Shown here piece by piece: positions 30,095 through 43,189 of a DNA stretch of 64,000 nucleotides; within the stretch, counting starts at the first letter, position 1; every line of letters begins with the position of its first letter. A program made the position numbers and the translations under genes. The DNA comes from Arcuatula senhousia. Its lineage: Eukaryota; Mollusca; Bivalvia; Mytilida; Mytilidae. The notes under the pieces are model-generated. The model was not told the origin of the DNA. It saw only the letters and a program-made list of their open reading frames with translations, and did not search any database. Location of the stretch: NCBI GenBank assembly GCA_963971305.1, contig CAXARO010001022.1, forward strand, positions 1-64,000. The letters are read 5' to 3'.

Positions 30095-30625
30095 CTATGT
30101 TGTTTTTGCATTGCATAAGTTTTTATTAACAGCACTTGAAAATAAACGGAAAATAAAATATCTAAACGTCCAAAGTAAATCTTAATCATGATTTATACCT
30201 TTTCAATGACTTATTTATCGGCTTTTAATAAGATAGAAACTTAAAAAAAATGATCAAAAAATTATTAGAAATAGTCACTCAGGTATCCATTTCGGTATTT
30301 TTTATTTTATTGTTCTTTTTTTTTACTATTTACATAGTGTTTGGTATTTTCAATCCTTTGATAGAGCGTCTCTAATGAGACTTGATTGGACGAACCGCGT
30401 GTCAGGCGTAGTAAAATTTATTGAATGGAACTTTGTTGTACTCTTGATTTTTTTATTTCCTTAAGTTTGAGGCAATTTAATTAGCTGTCTAAGCTCAACA
30501 TTTACCAAGTTCTGTTGTATTCCGTATTTGGCTGTTTGACCGTTGTTCTAGAAAAAAAGAAGATATTATCAGTAACAGTAAAGAAGTACATCGCTATAAA
30601 TCGAAATCTCGTCCATCTCACACTC
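30095..30625 (+). repeat. duplicated ~500-bp segment (copy 2), PLE-free
   Basis: Direct copy of 28130-28454 plus 29306-29470 without the intervening PLE. It contains a hammerhead relic (30364-30408). The intervening 29470-30095 has no recognisable gene. Confidence 0.65.
30364..30408 (+). ncRNA. decayed hammerhead ribozyme
   Basis: GAGCGTCT, CTAATGA, a GACTTGATTGGAC stem-loop, GAAC, CGCGTGTC, AGGCG. Same relic as 28356-28400 with different core mutations. Confidence 0.65.
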
Positions 30626-30790
30626 TTCCAGTGCACCTCTCGTTTCGACTTGAGTTCACGTTGCTAAATGCGATTTAGTTGGTATGAGTGTGTTTGTTTG
30701 CTGCGTGGTTTGTTTCGTTGTGATGATGTCTTTTCGGTATTATGATATTTGAATACCCCTTTGGTACACCTGTGTTTCTTTCATTAAAAG
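30625..30790 (+). repeat. solo PLE 3' end (family A)
   Basis: TCGTTTCGACTTGAGTTC, then the TGTGTTTGTTTG-rich stretch and CCCCTTTGGTACACC, match 3230-3400. No RT part is attached. Confidence 0.6.
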
Positions 30791-31147
30791 TGTTGCCAGT
30801 TTTCTTGACAAAACCAAATAGCAAACCTAGGTTCGCTTTTGTGGTTTGGTTTGGTTTAGATCTCACCACAAGCCTTTTTACAGACAGAGCAGATCGCACC
30901 TTAGTTATGTATAAATAAAACATCCCGGGCTTTTCCCACATCTGAGTCAAAAATTTTATTAGTTTTTTTTTAGAATATATGCTTTAAAAGTACAATTTCA
31001 TGCTTAGTTTTTGTTGATTTAACAGTTTTGATGTTGTAAGCTGCATATTGTCAGACGTAATCATTTAGAAATTGTCAAAATTTCCCAAGGACAACAACCG
31101 TAGATTAATTTATGTGTCAGATTTGCTGGACATTTTCTTTACATTAT

Positions 31148-32120
31148 ATCGGACGAAGTCCGACTAAGTGTAGAATATAGGTCACATGACAAGTGTATTA
31201 ATGGTGCAAACCGGATGTAGCATTTTGTAAATCAATCCCATAATTCCCAGAAGGCCAGCTTTAGCTGTGTTTTCGCATCAGAAACTTAAAAGAAATTATG
31301 TTTTGGCGAAGCCAAAATATAATTTCTAAACCAATTAAATTTTCAAACGATTTTTTTTCAAGTTTTTGTGCGAAATTGAAACTTTATTCGAAACGTTGGT
31401 CAGTGACCTACAAAAACACCATAACAACGGATTCCAATATGGCTACGTGTTTACATGACGACAGACTAAAACATTACTAAATGACGTCACCTATAACAAC
31501 ATGACACCATGTCAACGTAATCAATATGGGAATGTTTACATACGAACAATAATGCACCATGATCATAAATAAGCCTTGCACTGATTTAGCTAATCTCAGC
31601 CTATGACTAAACAAAATTTAAGAATGGAAAGAAAGGGTCCTACCTCAGAGTCAGATGCTGAGATGTATCCTTGGGAGTTTTTCAATCCTGCGTGATATCC
31701 TCACATGTCAAACCTTCATGCCGTTATTTTCCTCCAGGTTTCTAAATCGATCTCCTGATGTCAATACGACCGAGATGATTAAATACTGACACCGAAAATC
31801 TTCAAAACCTGGCTGAATGAATGTTGACATTTTGTTTGTTGTCTACTGAAGCGCGAAATTCCCTGACAGGGAAATGACGTCATGAAGAAGTTAATTCGTC
31901 CCCGCTTAGTGTTGTCCACAAATATTTGGATGGTATTTGAAATTTTAAGTTTGCATAATTACTTATCCAATGTATATTTGAACAAGAATGCAAATGATTG
32001 TAATGATTGTCCGGGGTGATTAAAATCTAAGACTAAAATAAAAGAAGGGGCTTTTATTCATTCTGAGAAAATTAAACTAAATTCAAATATTTATTTTTAT
32101 TATTTTTGACTTCGTCCGAT
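31148..32120. mobile_element. possible MITE-like unit with ATCGGACGAAGTC ends
   Basis: ATCGGACGAAGTC at 31148-31160 is perfectly inverted at 32108-32120. The interior includes a 35-bp palindrome (31292-31326, arms GAAATTAT/ATAATTTC around TTTTGGCGAAGCCAAAA). No transposase and no clear target duplication, so the boundaries are tentative. Confidence 0.4.
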
Positions 32121-32139
32121 TTTAGGCTACAGCCTACGC

Positions 32140-32360
32140 CATATTAATGCAACACGACGGGTTTGCTAAAGCAAGAAGGAACTCCTCATGTTCACTATCG
32201 TTACGACTTGAGTTCCTGTTGTTTATATTGCTACATGTATTCACTTGTAATTTGATTCATCGTTCCGTTCTCGTTCGTGTTTACAGTTTGTTTTTGCCCT
32301 CATGGTCTTTTAAATTCGAATGGTCCATTAGTGCATCGTTACCCTTTCCAGTCATTTGAC
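32140..32360 (+). repeat. solo PLE 3' end (family A)
   Basis: Variants of ACGACGGGTTTGCTAAAGCA and GTTACGACTTGAGTTCCTG match 3180-3260. It is eroded. Confidence 0.5.
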
Positions 32361-32499
32361 ATCACACCATGAGTTGCAAGTATTTTTTAAGATAGAACAT
32401 GTTTGTATATACTCTAAAATGAGACCTGAAACGGTAAAAGCTTGCTTTATTTAAAATATTTGTTTATTTAATTGAACAAACAGTTCCACTTGCTAAGAA

Positions 32500-32830
32500 A
32501 AATAAAAAATAAAAAAATGGTTAAGAACAGAAATGGCCAGATTTCGTTTAACAGGAAGTAGATGAGCAATAGATCAGAAATCGAATCCCATATTATTGGA
32601 CTTCATGCCAATGCTGCATACCAAATATCAAAAAGCTATGATAAGCAGTTGCTGAGAAAACTTACCATTGACCATTAATGTTTAAAAAATTACCTAATAG
32701 ATAAACACGAACTAAATAAGCGATAGACCTGAAATCGAATCCGACATTATGGGACCTTATGATAATGCTGCATACCAAATATCAAAAGGCTGTAATACGT
32801 AGTTGCTGAGAAACCTACTTGCATTATGAA
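32500..32830. repeat. two ~160-bp tandem units, inverted relative to 365-1320
   Basis: The phrase CTGCATACCAAATATCAAAA recurs at about 32612 and 32770, each preceded by a GAAATCGAATCC word. 32830-34200 shows no gene. Confidence 0.6.
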
Positions 32831-34201
32831 AGTATTTTTCCCGACTGCCGCTCACCGCCCATCCGACATTCACTATTTTATGACCTGTATTTTTACTGTG
32901 TGAAATCAGGCCAAAAAAGAAAATTTCGCGTTTTTGCTACTTGTTTTTGTCTAAAAAATGTGACATAATCGATTTGGTTAGGCGAAATAACTCTAATCTA
33001 AAACTAAAATGTTAACGTCGAAAATAAGTGTTTTTAGTCATTTTTATATACTTAAAGTAATAATAAACCAAAATATGAAAAAATAAATTTGACTTTTGGG
33101 GATTTCCACATTCCTTTTCTTGTAAAACTTATGTTAAACAGAGAATTCATCTATCTTTATTCCATTAACATTAAAAAAAATATTAATTAGAAGTTAATTA
33201 TCATTCCATAAATTCGTCCCACATTTTGAATGTGTTCAAAAGAGTTCAATGTACCAAAAACGTCCCATTGAAAACAATGCTGTCTTATAAAAAAATCATA
33301 TTTTTCTCTCTGTCTTTAACATTAGAAACTAGAAGGTATATGGATATTTTTCCAGGTGCGATAATTAATGGTCCCATGGCTTTTCGGGACAAAATTACAG
33401 TTTCAGAAGGTACCTGAAAATTCTCGCTTGCTTTTCCTTTATTATTTTCAACAAAATCTATACTACTAAAATAACGAAGCGTTTTTTGTTAGCCGGTTTT
33501 GCAGCCTAAACAACAAATGCTACGACTAAGCTTTATATATCAAAAATAGGGGATGGTTGTGCCCTTTGAAAATTTAATTAGCACATATACAATTATGTCT
33601 GCAGTTTGCTAATCAACCTAATTAATTGATCCGGAAACGCTATAGCCGTCATCGTTCCGGAATTTATACCCTCCTTTTTTAGAAGTTTGAAATTATTTCC
33701 CCTGTTTTCAGACAACTACAATAAAAAAACCACAAAACTTTTCCATTAATTATGCTTTAATTTTAAAGATTTTATTTAAAAGATTATATTGGTATGTTTA
33801 CTATAAAAATGTTTGCAAAAATTGTCTTTTCGTCAAAAATTGTAACTTGATAGAAAAATGAAAACCATATTGAAGTTTTAAAATGTATAAAATTAGGCCT
33901 AACGATAACCTTGCGCACATTGCCACTAAACTTTTGTTTTATCTACAGGTGGAAAAACAAAAAGATAAATAAAAACCTATATATAGTTAAAATAATACCG
34001 TAGAACCTTTAATTTGAGATAAGCACAATCAAGTATGATCATGCAAATGCAATGCTTTTATTGTTTGGGCTACATGTATTTTTTAAAGCAATGTAACGAT
34101 TGATTTTGCCGCGAATACGCGGGTTTTTTCCTAGTAAAATATATTTTAACAATAGTGTAATTATTTTTATGGCCCGACCACGTATGCGGATCGGCCATAT
34201 A

Positions 34202-34409
34202 CTGTGGATTCATTTATGTTCGTGGGTACCAATTTTCGTGGTTTGATGAAAAAATATCAGTTCATGGATTCTTAAATTCGTGGTTCTAAAGACTGCTGCA
34301 TATACAGCAATGTTAAATTTCCTTTTCGTAGGGTATCAATTTTCGTGGGTCAAGGCCATCCACGAAAACCACCAAAATTGATACCCCACGAATAATAATG
34401 AAGCCACAG
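34202..34409. mobile_element. 208-bp MITE with CTGTGG ends and TA duplication
   Basis: Starts CTGTGGATTCATT and ends AATGAAGCCACAG, flanked by TA on both sides. Inner blocks TTCGTGGGTACCAATTTTCGTGG and their complements near 34370-34395 make a foldback. TA target and short length suggest a mariner-type non-autonomous element. Confidence 0.75.
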
Positions 34410-34489
34410 TAGTTTTACCCTTGTCCGTCCGTTCTCCCGTCCGTACGTACGCCCGTAACACTTTGGCGAAGTTCTCTGTTAAGGGCTTT

Positions 34490-34950
34490 ATTCGGATACT
34501 AAATGTTGGGGGTCAATGATATTTCACAACTAGATAGGTCATGGGTAGGGCTAAACCACCCACTAGAAATTGGGTCACTGTGACCTATATTTTATGCATG
34601 AACGGCTTTGGCTATGTTTTTAGTAAAGGTCCATAACTTGGATATTAGATGTTGAGGTTAATGATATTTCACCACTAGATGTGTCTAGGGTAAGGTGACA
34701 CCACCCACTAGAAATTAGGTGACGGCGACCTATATTTTATGCATAAATGACTTTGGTTAAGGTCCATTACTCGGATACTCGATGTTGAGGGTCAATGATA
34801 TTTCACTACTAGATGAGTCTAGGTAACAGGGCTCCACCCACCAGAAATTGGGTCACTGCGACCTATATTTTACGCATGAACACTTTTGAATGATTTCTTG
34901 GTAAAGGTTAAAATTCCAGGTTATAGACATTGGATGTCAGTGATATTTCA
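34490..34950. repeat. ~130-150-bp tandem repeat, three to four units
   Basis: Units contain GGTCAATGATATTTCAC, ACTAGATG, CACCCACTAGAAATTGGGT and GACCTATATTTTATGCAT in that order, near 34512, 34655 and 34793, with a decayed fourth near 34938. No coding function. 34950-35310 shows nothing. Confidence 0.8.
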
Positions 34951-35313
34951 AGAACGGAAGGGCCATCCTGTGGCGCATAGACACATTTTCTAGTTTTCTC
35001 ACGTTTCGAATGTGAAATAAAAACTTTATTTATTTTGCAGTATTTCAACTAAAAAGTATTTTTTTACAACCACACATATAAAGCGTTGTATTATATTCTG
35101 TATTGCATCCTCAATTTAAAGACAATGACTTCAACCACGTACCTTTTTGGTTATATGGAACCTATATCTATCTTTTGATCCACAAAGGAGACAATATAGA
35201 GTTAAACCTTAAGTTAACCAAATATACATAAAATGTCGGCAAATTTAGAAATAAAATTGTTTTGTTAAACACTTATTTATTATTACTTTGAAAGCGTTGT
35301 ATTGAAATATTGA

Positions 35314-35486
35314 TTACATTTCTTCAGCTGTCTTAAAACTGTCCAAACTGCTTCCATTGATTTCAAAGTAATTTAAAAAGGTTTCTAAAGAAGTTTGAAA
35401 TTTACCTAGCAAATTCGCTAAACTTGAAGAAGATGAAAATCTGGAATTTGTGCTTGTTGTAAATGTTGTATTTTGTTTGTCCCCAC
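35314..35486 (-). CDS. candidate terminal exon, copy 3, of a host membrane-protein gene
   Basis: Acceptor TTTCGTTTCAG (35487-35497), then a phase-1 exon of 173 bp: two bases, 56 sense codons and a TAA stop at 35314-35316. It encodes a Ser/Thr-rich tail (NTTFTTSTNSRFSSSSS) and ends in a soluble segment with SLDSFKTAEEM. It is homologous to 47106-47191 and 49639-49727 and shares their intron phase and upstream intron words. The longest and most intact of the three. Exon calls rest on splice signals and paralogy, not transcripts. Confidence 0.55.
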
Positions 35487-35504
35487 CTGAAACGAAACAA
35501 AAGA

Positions 35505-36208
35505 CTCCCAGGAGCCTGAATCGCTCACCTGGTCTTAAGTCAACCCTATACATGTAAAGACTTTTCTAGAGCTATAAATGAGCTGAACATTTAAGCAAGT
35601 AACAGCTTTTCTATATCTACTTTAGTTTCATTCTGTAACCGTAGGCCCAAATCATGAAAAAAACGTTATTTTAGAGGTCATCACCCCCATAAGGGGTCAT
35701 CCGACAACTTGACCCTATGAAGACTTGTAAAGCCAAATGAACTGAACATTAAGCAAGCAACAGCTTTTTTTTCTATCTGCTAAAGTTTTCATTCTATAGG
35801 CAAAAACATGAAAAAATGCTATTTTTCACCTTTAAGGGGTCGTAACTCCTATAAGGGGTCATCTGACAACTTCGACTAAATGGAGACTATTGTAGAACTT
35901 TTGATGCTGAAGCCGAACGTGGCATCAGATTTTATCTATCTCTTATATTTTTTTATTTACAAGCCAAAAACAGTAGTCCGACCCCCTGGTCTATTCTTAG
36001 TAACGGCGGTCATGTTGTTTTGACGGCGGTCATCATTTGTGCAATCTTGGTAGAAGACATCCCATTGATGAAGTGTGCAAAGTTTCAAAGCAATCCCATC
36101 AGTCGCTTTGGAGGAGAAGATTTTCAAAGAAACGTTAACGACGGACGACGACGGACGACGACGGACGCCAAGTGATGGCAAAAGGTCACATGGACCCAGG
36201 TGAGCTAA
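35505..36208. mobile_element. repeat insertion with GCTCACCTGG / CCAGGTGAGC ends
   Basis: GCTCACCTGG near 35523 is inverted at about 36196. The interior holds two ~165-bp tandem units (AAGCAA..AACAGCTTTT, ...AAGGGGTCATC) and a GACGGACGACGACGG microsatellite near 36142. It separates exon copy 3 from intron sequence homologous to that of the other two copies. Confidence 0.5.
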
Positions 36209-36289
36209 AAAGTTAGAAATATAAATTATTATAAAAGATAACATCACACTAGTTCATATTACAAATTAATTAAAGTAAAAAAAAAACAA

Positions 36290-36960
36290 AAACCAAAATG
36301 AATATGTTAGCAAAAACACACTTGAGGTCTTTCTTGATATTTTGTCTGTGTAAGAAGCAGAGGTACCAATGGGGTATCCGAATGTCAAAAGTCCGAAAGG
36401 GCAAAACCAGTTAATACCAACAGGAACGGAACTAAAGCAGACATGTAAAACATGGAAACGCAAAAATCCCTGAATATCAATCGACAGCGCGAACTACAGT
36501 CGAGACGAGAGTGAACACAGGTTCCCCGGAAGAGAAAGCAGTTCATGTTTGCTATAGCACACCCGTTGCATTGCCAACAGTCAATTCAGTGTGTCAAATC
36601 CGGTAAAGGAATACAAAACAAAACCCTATGACAAACAAACATCTGCACTCATCTGAGAGATAGAAATCCCATATTTGTCTACAAATGCATGATGTCTTCC
36701 GTAAAATTTCTTGAGGGAAGAGAACAACCGAGGAGCAAAATAACCCTGTGTGAGCAATTTTTGTGTCAGACGTGAAGCTTTGATAAGCAGATCGATGTAA
36801 GTACCGTACGCTCTGGAGTAACGAAACAATTGAGATCCATAAACTCCATAAGCTGGGGCGGACGGAATGTTGCTCCAATAGAAGGAAAAGTTGACGATTG
36901 GAAAGTTGAAGTCATCACGTTTTTCATAGACATGATAGAGCTTTGTTGGAACAAATATCG
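36290..36960 (-). pseudogene. 5'-truncated PLE copy (family A)
   Basis: RT C-terminal fragment (36594-36960, from the YEKRDDFNFPIVNF block to the stop) plus 3' untranslated region to about 36340. Motifs A, B and C are lost. 37010-37980 shows no gene. Confidence 0.7.
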
Positions 36961-37999
36961 TAAGAAAGATTGTTTGTGAAATAAGCAAACTTTAAGAAAC
37001 AACAAAAATACCCGCTATATTGTAAGCACATTATAATCTAAGCATTTAAACCCGAATACCACGCCATCAGACTCATTCGAGTTTAAAACAATTTATTTTT
37101 TTATGTTTCGTATACACCAGTCACCAACATACAACATAAATCTCTTTGAATGGTGACTGAGCTTCGGAATAGTAAACACTCCGCTTATGCTACAAGAACT
37201 GTGTTTATTGACAACCCGGTTATAAACAACTGATGATAATCGATTTTAAACATGTTTTATAAGATGTGTATTTGACAAATATTGAGAAAAAATTAGTAAG
37301 TACAGGGTTGGTGCACATCATTCCTTTTTTATTTTTATACACTGTGAGTTATATTTTGTATATAAACTGAAAGTATTTACTAAGATTTTTTCTAAATTTG
37401 TGTTACGTTAACAATGGTATAAGTTTGGTACCCTCTTTTAACAGGGTAGAACATTTTTAGTTCGTAAAATGTAAAAACATTTCGTATATGAACTTTATTA
37501 AAAAAAAGTTTGTATGCTCATTTGATCAATGTCTTGAACGGAGGAGAATGTCATATGCTACCTTTTGTTATGTGTTAAACCGGCATTTTGGGTAAATATT
37601 TATATCACAAAGAGAGAGAAAATGACTTTTAATCATTTTGTCCACTTTGTAGCTCCTATTTTGTAACCTGGTCTAACTTTAATAAACGTTACCACCAACA
37701 TATGTGAAACGTTTCAAGGCTTAAATAAAGTCAATAAAGCTAACTCTTGGCTTGTAAACACTAAGACATTTTCTAAGTTAAATCTGCATTCCACTCCAAA
37801 TTGATTCTAAGTTCACCGGAGTCCCTGCGTCTTCAAGTTGTCGGCAAGAAAAAGCAAGTTCATAAAAAAGTCCCACATTATATAAGGATTTCGCACATTT
37901 GTGTCGAAAATTACATAAGCATTTTATCACCACACGCGTTTAAAAGTAAATTTATGTTATTGTTAATGTTATTGTGCATCAGCAGCATTTGAGATAAAA

Positions 38000-40930
38000 C
38001 ATTGGAAAGTCTTTGAATAAAGGTAATAACAAAACTACCGAACTTGAATGATCAATCTCATAGTTCAGAGAAAATGACAAGAACGAATCAGTCATACCGG
38101 AGAATTGGTGGATCGCAATGGTCCTGATTTGGTACAGGCATTTCAAACGAAATGGTGGGTTAAACCAGGTTTTATGGCGCCAAACATCCCTCTTCCATTG
38201 CGATCTTAGGATCCGGTAATGACCATAGAACACAACATAGTTGTGAGACACAATAGGGATATTGAGGTGATCATCTCAGTACAGCAAACCAGTCAAACAC
38301 TAATTAAAACAATTAACTATCATATCTTTTAAGTCAATTTTGAACTTATCCACTAGTGGCTGATAACGAAGAAAGAATTTTTTTAGGGATCGTATGAGAC
38401 GTATTTTCTTATAACCCTGCTCCAAAAGTCACTCACGAAGAAATCGGTGTCTGATCAAAAAATCTGTGAAATGTGTGCAAGCACTGGCATATCGAATAAC
38501 TTGTGAAATATAAACACCGTATGCAGGGGAAGTAGGTATATTGCTCTGTAGATTAGGAAAATTAATAATTTGAAAATTAAAATCGTCTCGTTTATCGTAA
38601 ATTTTTGTACTGAGATGACCACCTGGGTCAAATTCGAGGTGCAAATCCAAGAAAGACGTGAAGCAATTTGTGTCGGTGGTCTCTTTAATCTCCAATTCTG
38701 GAGGATATATTAAACGAATCCATCTACCAAATGAAGTGTTATTGACAGAAAGGACATCATCAATATATCTGAATGTAAGATTAAATGACCTTGCTTCTTT
38801 CATCTTCTTGTTCTTTACGAGTCCCTGAAGAAATTCAGTCTCGTAAGAGTATAAAAACAAATCGGCGAGGAGAAGAGCACAGTTTGTGCCCATTGGAATG
38901 CCGATTTGTTGTTGAAAAATCTCTCCTCCGAAGGTGACAAATATGTTGTCAATGAGGAAATCAAGCATACTGCAAACTTGTTCCAGTGTGTAACAAATTT
39001 TATCTTTGAAAGATGTTTTGGAAAAGAATGTAGAATTATAACCCAAAACAACAAAATTCCTAGATTTGAAAAGGCTTTTTTCGAGAAGTTTTTTCAGGCG
39101 ACAAATATGTTGTCAATGAGGAAATCAAGCATACTGAAAACTTGTTCCAGTGTGTAACAAATTTTATCTTTGAGAGATGTTTTGGAAAAGAATGTAGAAT
39201 TATAACCCAAAACAACAAAATTCATAGAGTTTGAAAAGGCTTTTTTCGAGAAGTTTTTTCAGGCGACATTTTAGTTTTTCGTGTGGCAAGGTACTGTATA
39301 AAGTTGAAAAATCGAACGTTTTCAAAGAGTGAACCTCAGAAAATGATCTAGATTTAAAATGATCTAACAAATCTTTTGAGTTCTTCAAAATCCACATATG
39401 GTTAATTCCACTACGATTATAAATAGTGTCGCAGTATGCTTGTTGACCTTCTTTGACAGCAGACAAGATTTTAGTTAAATGAACGGACAGCTCTGTAGTT
39501 GAACATGATGAAAATCCAGCTATACGGATTTTTGTGAAGTTTAGGTATCCAGTACAAATATGGTAACTCTTTATGTTCCTCTTTCATTGGAATATTGAAA
39601 GAGGACATAAAAGAGCTATGGTTGGCTATGATTTCATCTTTGTTAAATGTAGTCCGTTTATATGTAGCACTAGCGGCAGTATTATCATCAATGCCTAGTT
39701 CTTTTATTAGACAATTGTATTAATGTGCTTTACATACAAAAACTATATTATTGGAAGCCTTGTCTGCTGGCATGACAACATACCTGTCATGTAAGGAAGA
39801 GAGACAATTGAGAGCTTCACGATCTCTAAATACAGAAGAAGGCCGGGGGTTCACACATTTGCGAAGTTTGTCTATACGGCTTCGTACAAGAGATCGGATA
39901 GTCCTTACCCAGTCCGACAGTGATTCAAGCTCTGGTTCTTGGTCCTTTTCCCTCTTTATCCAGGCTCTAGCATAGTCCTCCACAGCGTCCATGATGATCT
40001 TAAAGTTGTGATTCCAATTTATACGTTGCGGTTCCCTGAATTTAGGTCCATGGGAAACCACATTACGTAATAAATCATTTTCAATTATCTTAAGATCACC
40101 CGTGATGACATGACCAGATGGACCATAGACAAAGGGAGAAACATAGCAATCACATGTCAGAGGGGACTTTAGATATTCTTCAATGTTTAGGTCCTGCAAT
40201 GCCTATTTGTGGTTGAAAATTTTACTACTTATGGTTTTAGTGTAGCGGTAGGAAACAATTGGTGTTGACTGATTTTTGAAATATGGAGGAATTTGAGATG
40301 TAACTTCCTTACGATTTAAAATATTGCTGATGTTTATAGCATCTATTCCTTTGTTCTTAAATGGAATATGGAGAAATTTCCTATCCTCAGTAGTAAGAGG
40401 CTCACTTCTTACAGGCTTAAAAAGCCGAAAAAAGGCAACGTCGCATATAATGCTAGTAAGTCTGTAAGAAGGAGAAAATGGATCAGTACCTGCTTTCTCT
40501 AACCCAAGATCACGTAGGTCTTTTAGTTTCGTGACTCGTAGTGAATAGAGAATGGTACGAACATGATGGACTCCCAATGGTTGTTGTAGACTAGCTACCA
40601 GATCATCAAACGTGTCTGAAAGAGATCTGTTGTCAGTTTGACTGGCACCAGATGTCGGTTTGTATCGTTTGTGACCATGACTACGTTTGTGTCTACCATT
40701 AGGGTCAAACAGTTTCATAACATTCACCTCACTACATTGTGGGCTAGAAAGATTTCCTACTCCTTTGATGTTATCATTACATCCATAAGGCATTGCAGTA
40801 CCTAAAGTTTTTATCCAGTTAAGCTCTCGTTTTTTACGGTGAGGTGTACTAAGATTAGGACTGTTGGTGTCGTGGTAAATCTTTTCGATAAACCGGACTT
40901 TCATGTTCAAACATTGGTACGAAAAGTACT
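38000..40930 (-). pseudogene. PLE copy with N-terminal endonuclease remnant (family B)
   Basis: Read on the minus strand from 40910: a segment with KKRELNWIKTLGTAMPYGCND, which looks like the end of a GIY-YIG nuclease (E..WI..L.T..P.G.N); a linker; TCDCYVSPFVYGPSGHVITGDL with HGPKFREP (about 40000-40150); the PADKASNN block (about 39740); damaged motif A FDFSTLYSTLPHEK (about 39280); motif B IPMGTNCALLLADLF (about 38880); motif C RYIDDVLSVNN (about 38760); and the C-terminal RT blocks to about 38430. Several frameshifts and a ~164-bp internal duplication kill it. The 3' part runs to about 38000 and ends with AATAAAGGTAATAACAAAAC. Endonuclease before RT is the permuted order described for Naiad/Chlamys-type PLEs. 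Confidence 0.75.
38936..39265. repeat. ~164-bp tandem duplication inside the PLE RT
   Basis: The stretch from ACAAATATGTTGTCAATGAGG through GAGAAGTTTTTTCAGGCGAC occurs twice in direct order (38936-39099 and 39100-39265) with few differences. The junction is within RT coding sequence between motifs A and B. Confidence 0.85.
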
Positions 40931-41584
40931 CGAAACCAAAAGGGTTTGAAATAGGAAGCCAAATCCGGCACCGAAGATATAGACCATGTCCAGAACAAGG
41001 TTAGGAGCATTGTATTTTAAGAGCTTGTCTCAGATAAAATCATGCAAAATCAAAAAAATATTCCACAAGGGAGGTCAAGGAATTTTAAAAAGTGTTGTAT
41101 TTGTTTAATGTACATTTTATTCCAAATTGTTTGCCGCAAAAAAAACCCCACTTCCGGTGTTTCTATTTTTAGTAACGAAAGATGACGCAATTTGATTGGC
41201 TCCTGCTAAAAAACAGCCATAAAATTACAATATTTTCAAAGAAATTACTGTTTAATTCATGCTTACAAAAACTAATTTTGGCGTTGTTTAGTGAAGATGA
41301 ACAATTGAAGGATGGAATTACGTAAAAAAACTGTGGTTTTTCATTTTAAGGTGGTAGCAGGGGTTAAGTGAAGTGGTAATAGAACCGCACTTTCAGTTTT
41401 TATAGCAATTTGAAATGTCAATAAATCTGAAGGGAGGAAACATAACTTTATAAATTCAGTATGAAAGTAAAGTTTAAGGCTAATTAAGCAGTAAAAAAAG
41501 TTTAATGTTTGGCAAATATGTCTGTGTACTAAAATTTTTGTTTGAAAATCATGCCGATTTTCAACAAAGTCAACAATTGGTTTT

Positions 41585-42075
41585 TGGACCATAACTCAAA
41601 AAGATTTGAATGAAACTTTGAGATATTGTTACATACCATAAGAAAAGAAACCCTATTGATTTTGGGGTTAATCTGTTAAAGGTCAAGGTCACATTGGCAG
41701 AAAAACATTAGAAAATTTCTTAAATTAGTGATTTCCTGCCCATAACTCCAAAGGTTGTCAATCAATTTTAATGAAACTTTGAGATATTGTTACATATTAT
41801 ATAAGGAGACACCTTATTGATTTTTTCTATAAATCTGATAAAGGTCAAGGTCAAAGCGACAAAAACATTAGAAAATTTCTTAAAAGTGCATTCCAGACAA
41901 TGACTCAAAAAATGTTTTCAACCAATTTTAGCAAACTTTGGGACATAATGTTACACACCATAAGAGAAGGAACCCTAGTGATTTGGGGGAAATTTTCACC
42001 CAATATCTAGGTCAGCAATAGATGTTAGTAAAATTTTCTCAAAAAGTGGATTCTTTACAATAACTCAAAAATATT
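41585..42075. repeat. ~145-bp tandem repeat, about 3.3 units
   Basis: Units contain ATAACTC, TGAAACTTTGAGATATTGTTACAT, ACCCTATTGATTT, AAAGGTCAAGGTC and ACATTAGAAAATTTCTTAA in order. Flanks 40930-41585 and 42080-43190 show no gene. Confidence 0.8.
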
Positions 42076-43189
42076 GACGTATTAAATTGGCATGTAATGC
42101 CTGTAACAACTTCTGTTAAAGTTTAGTTAGTACATGTAAAATGCTGCAACTCCGCTTTCGCACCTCGTGCTTATTGATTTTTAGTGTATATATCAGTCTT
42201 GAAAAAAAAATGAATAAAATGTGAATTATATTTTTTTATTCTTCCAAATAAATGATGTAAAATTAATCTTAACTTTACTTTTAATGTTTAAATGGACAAG
42301 GCAATATGTCTGTTGGACATATTCTTGTTCAAAAATAGGATCTTGACCTATTTTTGATATCTTTGGCACAAACCTCTGAGTTGACATGCATATACTTATT
42401 TTTATCCCATAAAAAGTTGATGGTTGTGCAGCGTTTATAGACCTTATTTTCAATTGTAAAAAGGAGAGATTTTTTTCAACCGAAAATTTAAATTGCTCAT
42501 TTTTACACAGTTATGAGGACATAGTGACTTTATAATTTCTCTGCTAGCATTTTTCAAAGGTTTGGCCAATGCTATAGTTACATAAACATATATATCAACC
42601 AATTAAATTCATTTCTGTATTTTTTCCTACACTTCATTTTGGGTTCAAAAACTTACTGGAGGCCGGGATTTGCAAATGCGCACACTTGTAACTTCTACGC
42701 TTGACACATAAATCAGGAAACAAGTTTTACTTTATTAAAAGATAACATATTATTATTTGAGTTAATATTACAAATTGCAGAAACTAATCTTTTCTTATAA
42801 GCCAAGAGGGGCTGATCAAAGAAAGGTACCCCCTACTTAAAAGGTCGAAATCTTTTGAAGGTTACAGTAATTTACAAGGATGTTTTAACCTGACGTAAAA
42901 ATGTTTTGGAAGGTTTATATAAAGTTTTAAAAAGAATGGGTAGAGTTTAATTCTTATTTTGTATTTTTACTCCAACTTATGCATTTAAATGTATAAGAAC
43001 ATAATTCCTGGGTCCCCCGCCGAGGGACAAAAAATCTAAGTCTGCTTGCTTAATAGGAGGAAGATAAGTGACAAAACTGGAAATGTATTAGGGGGTAGCG
43101 ACAGTATACTGAGTGGGCAGTAGCTCAGAGTCCTTGGTTTTTATACTTCCGCAAAATTTTGCGATTGTATAATGTTATGGCGATGTCAC

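Noticed and set aside
35957..36247. 96-codon minus-strand frame
   Set aside because: Falls in a dispersed bivalve-type repeat with a GACGGACGACG microsatellite.
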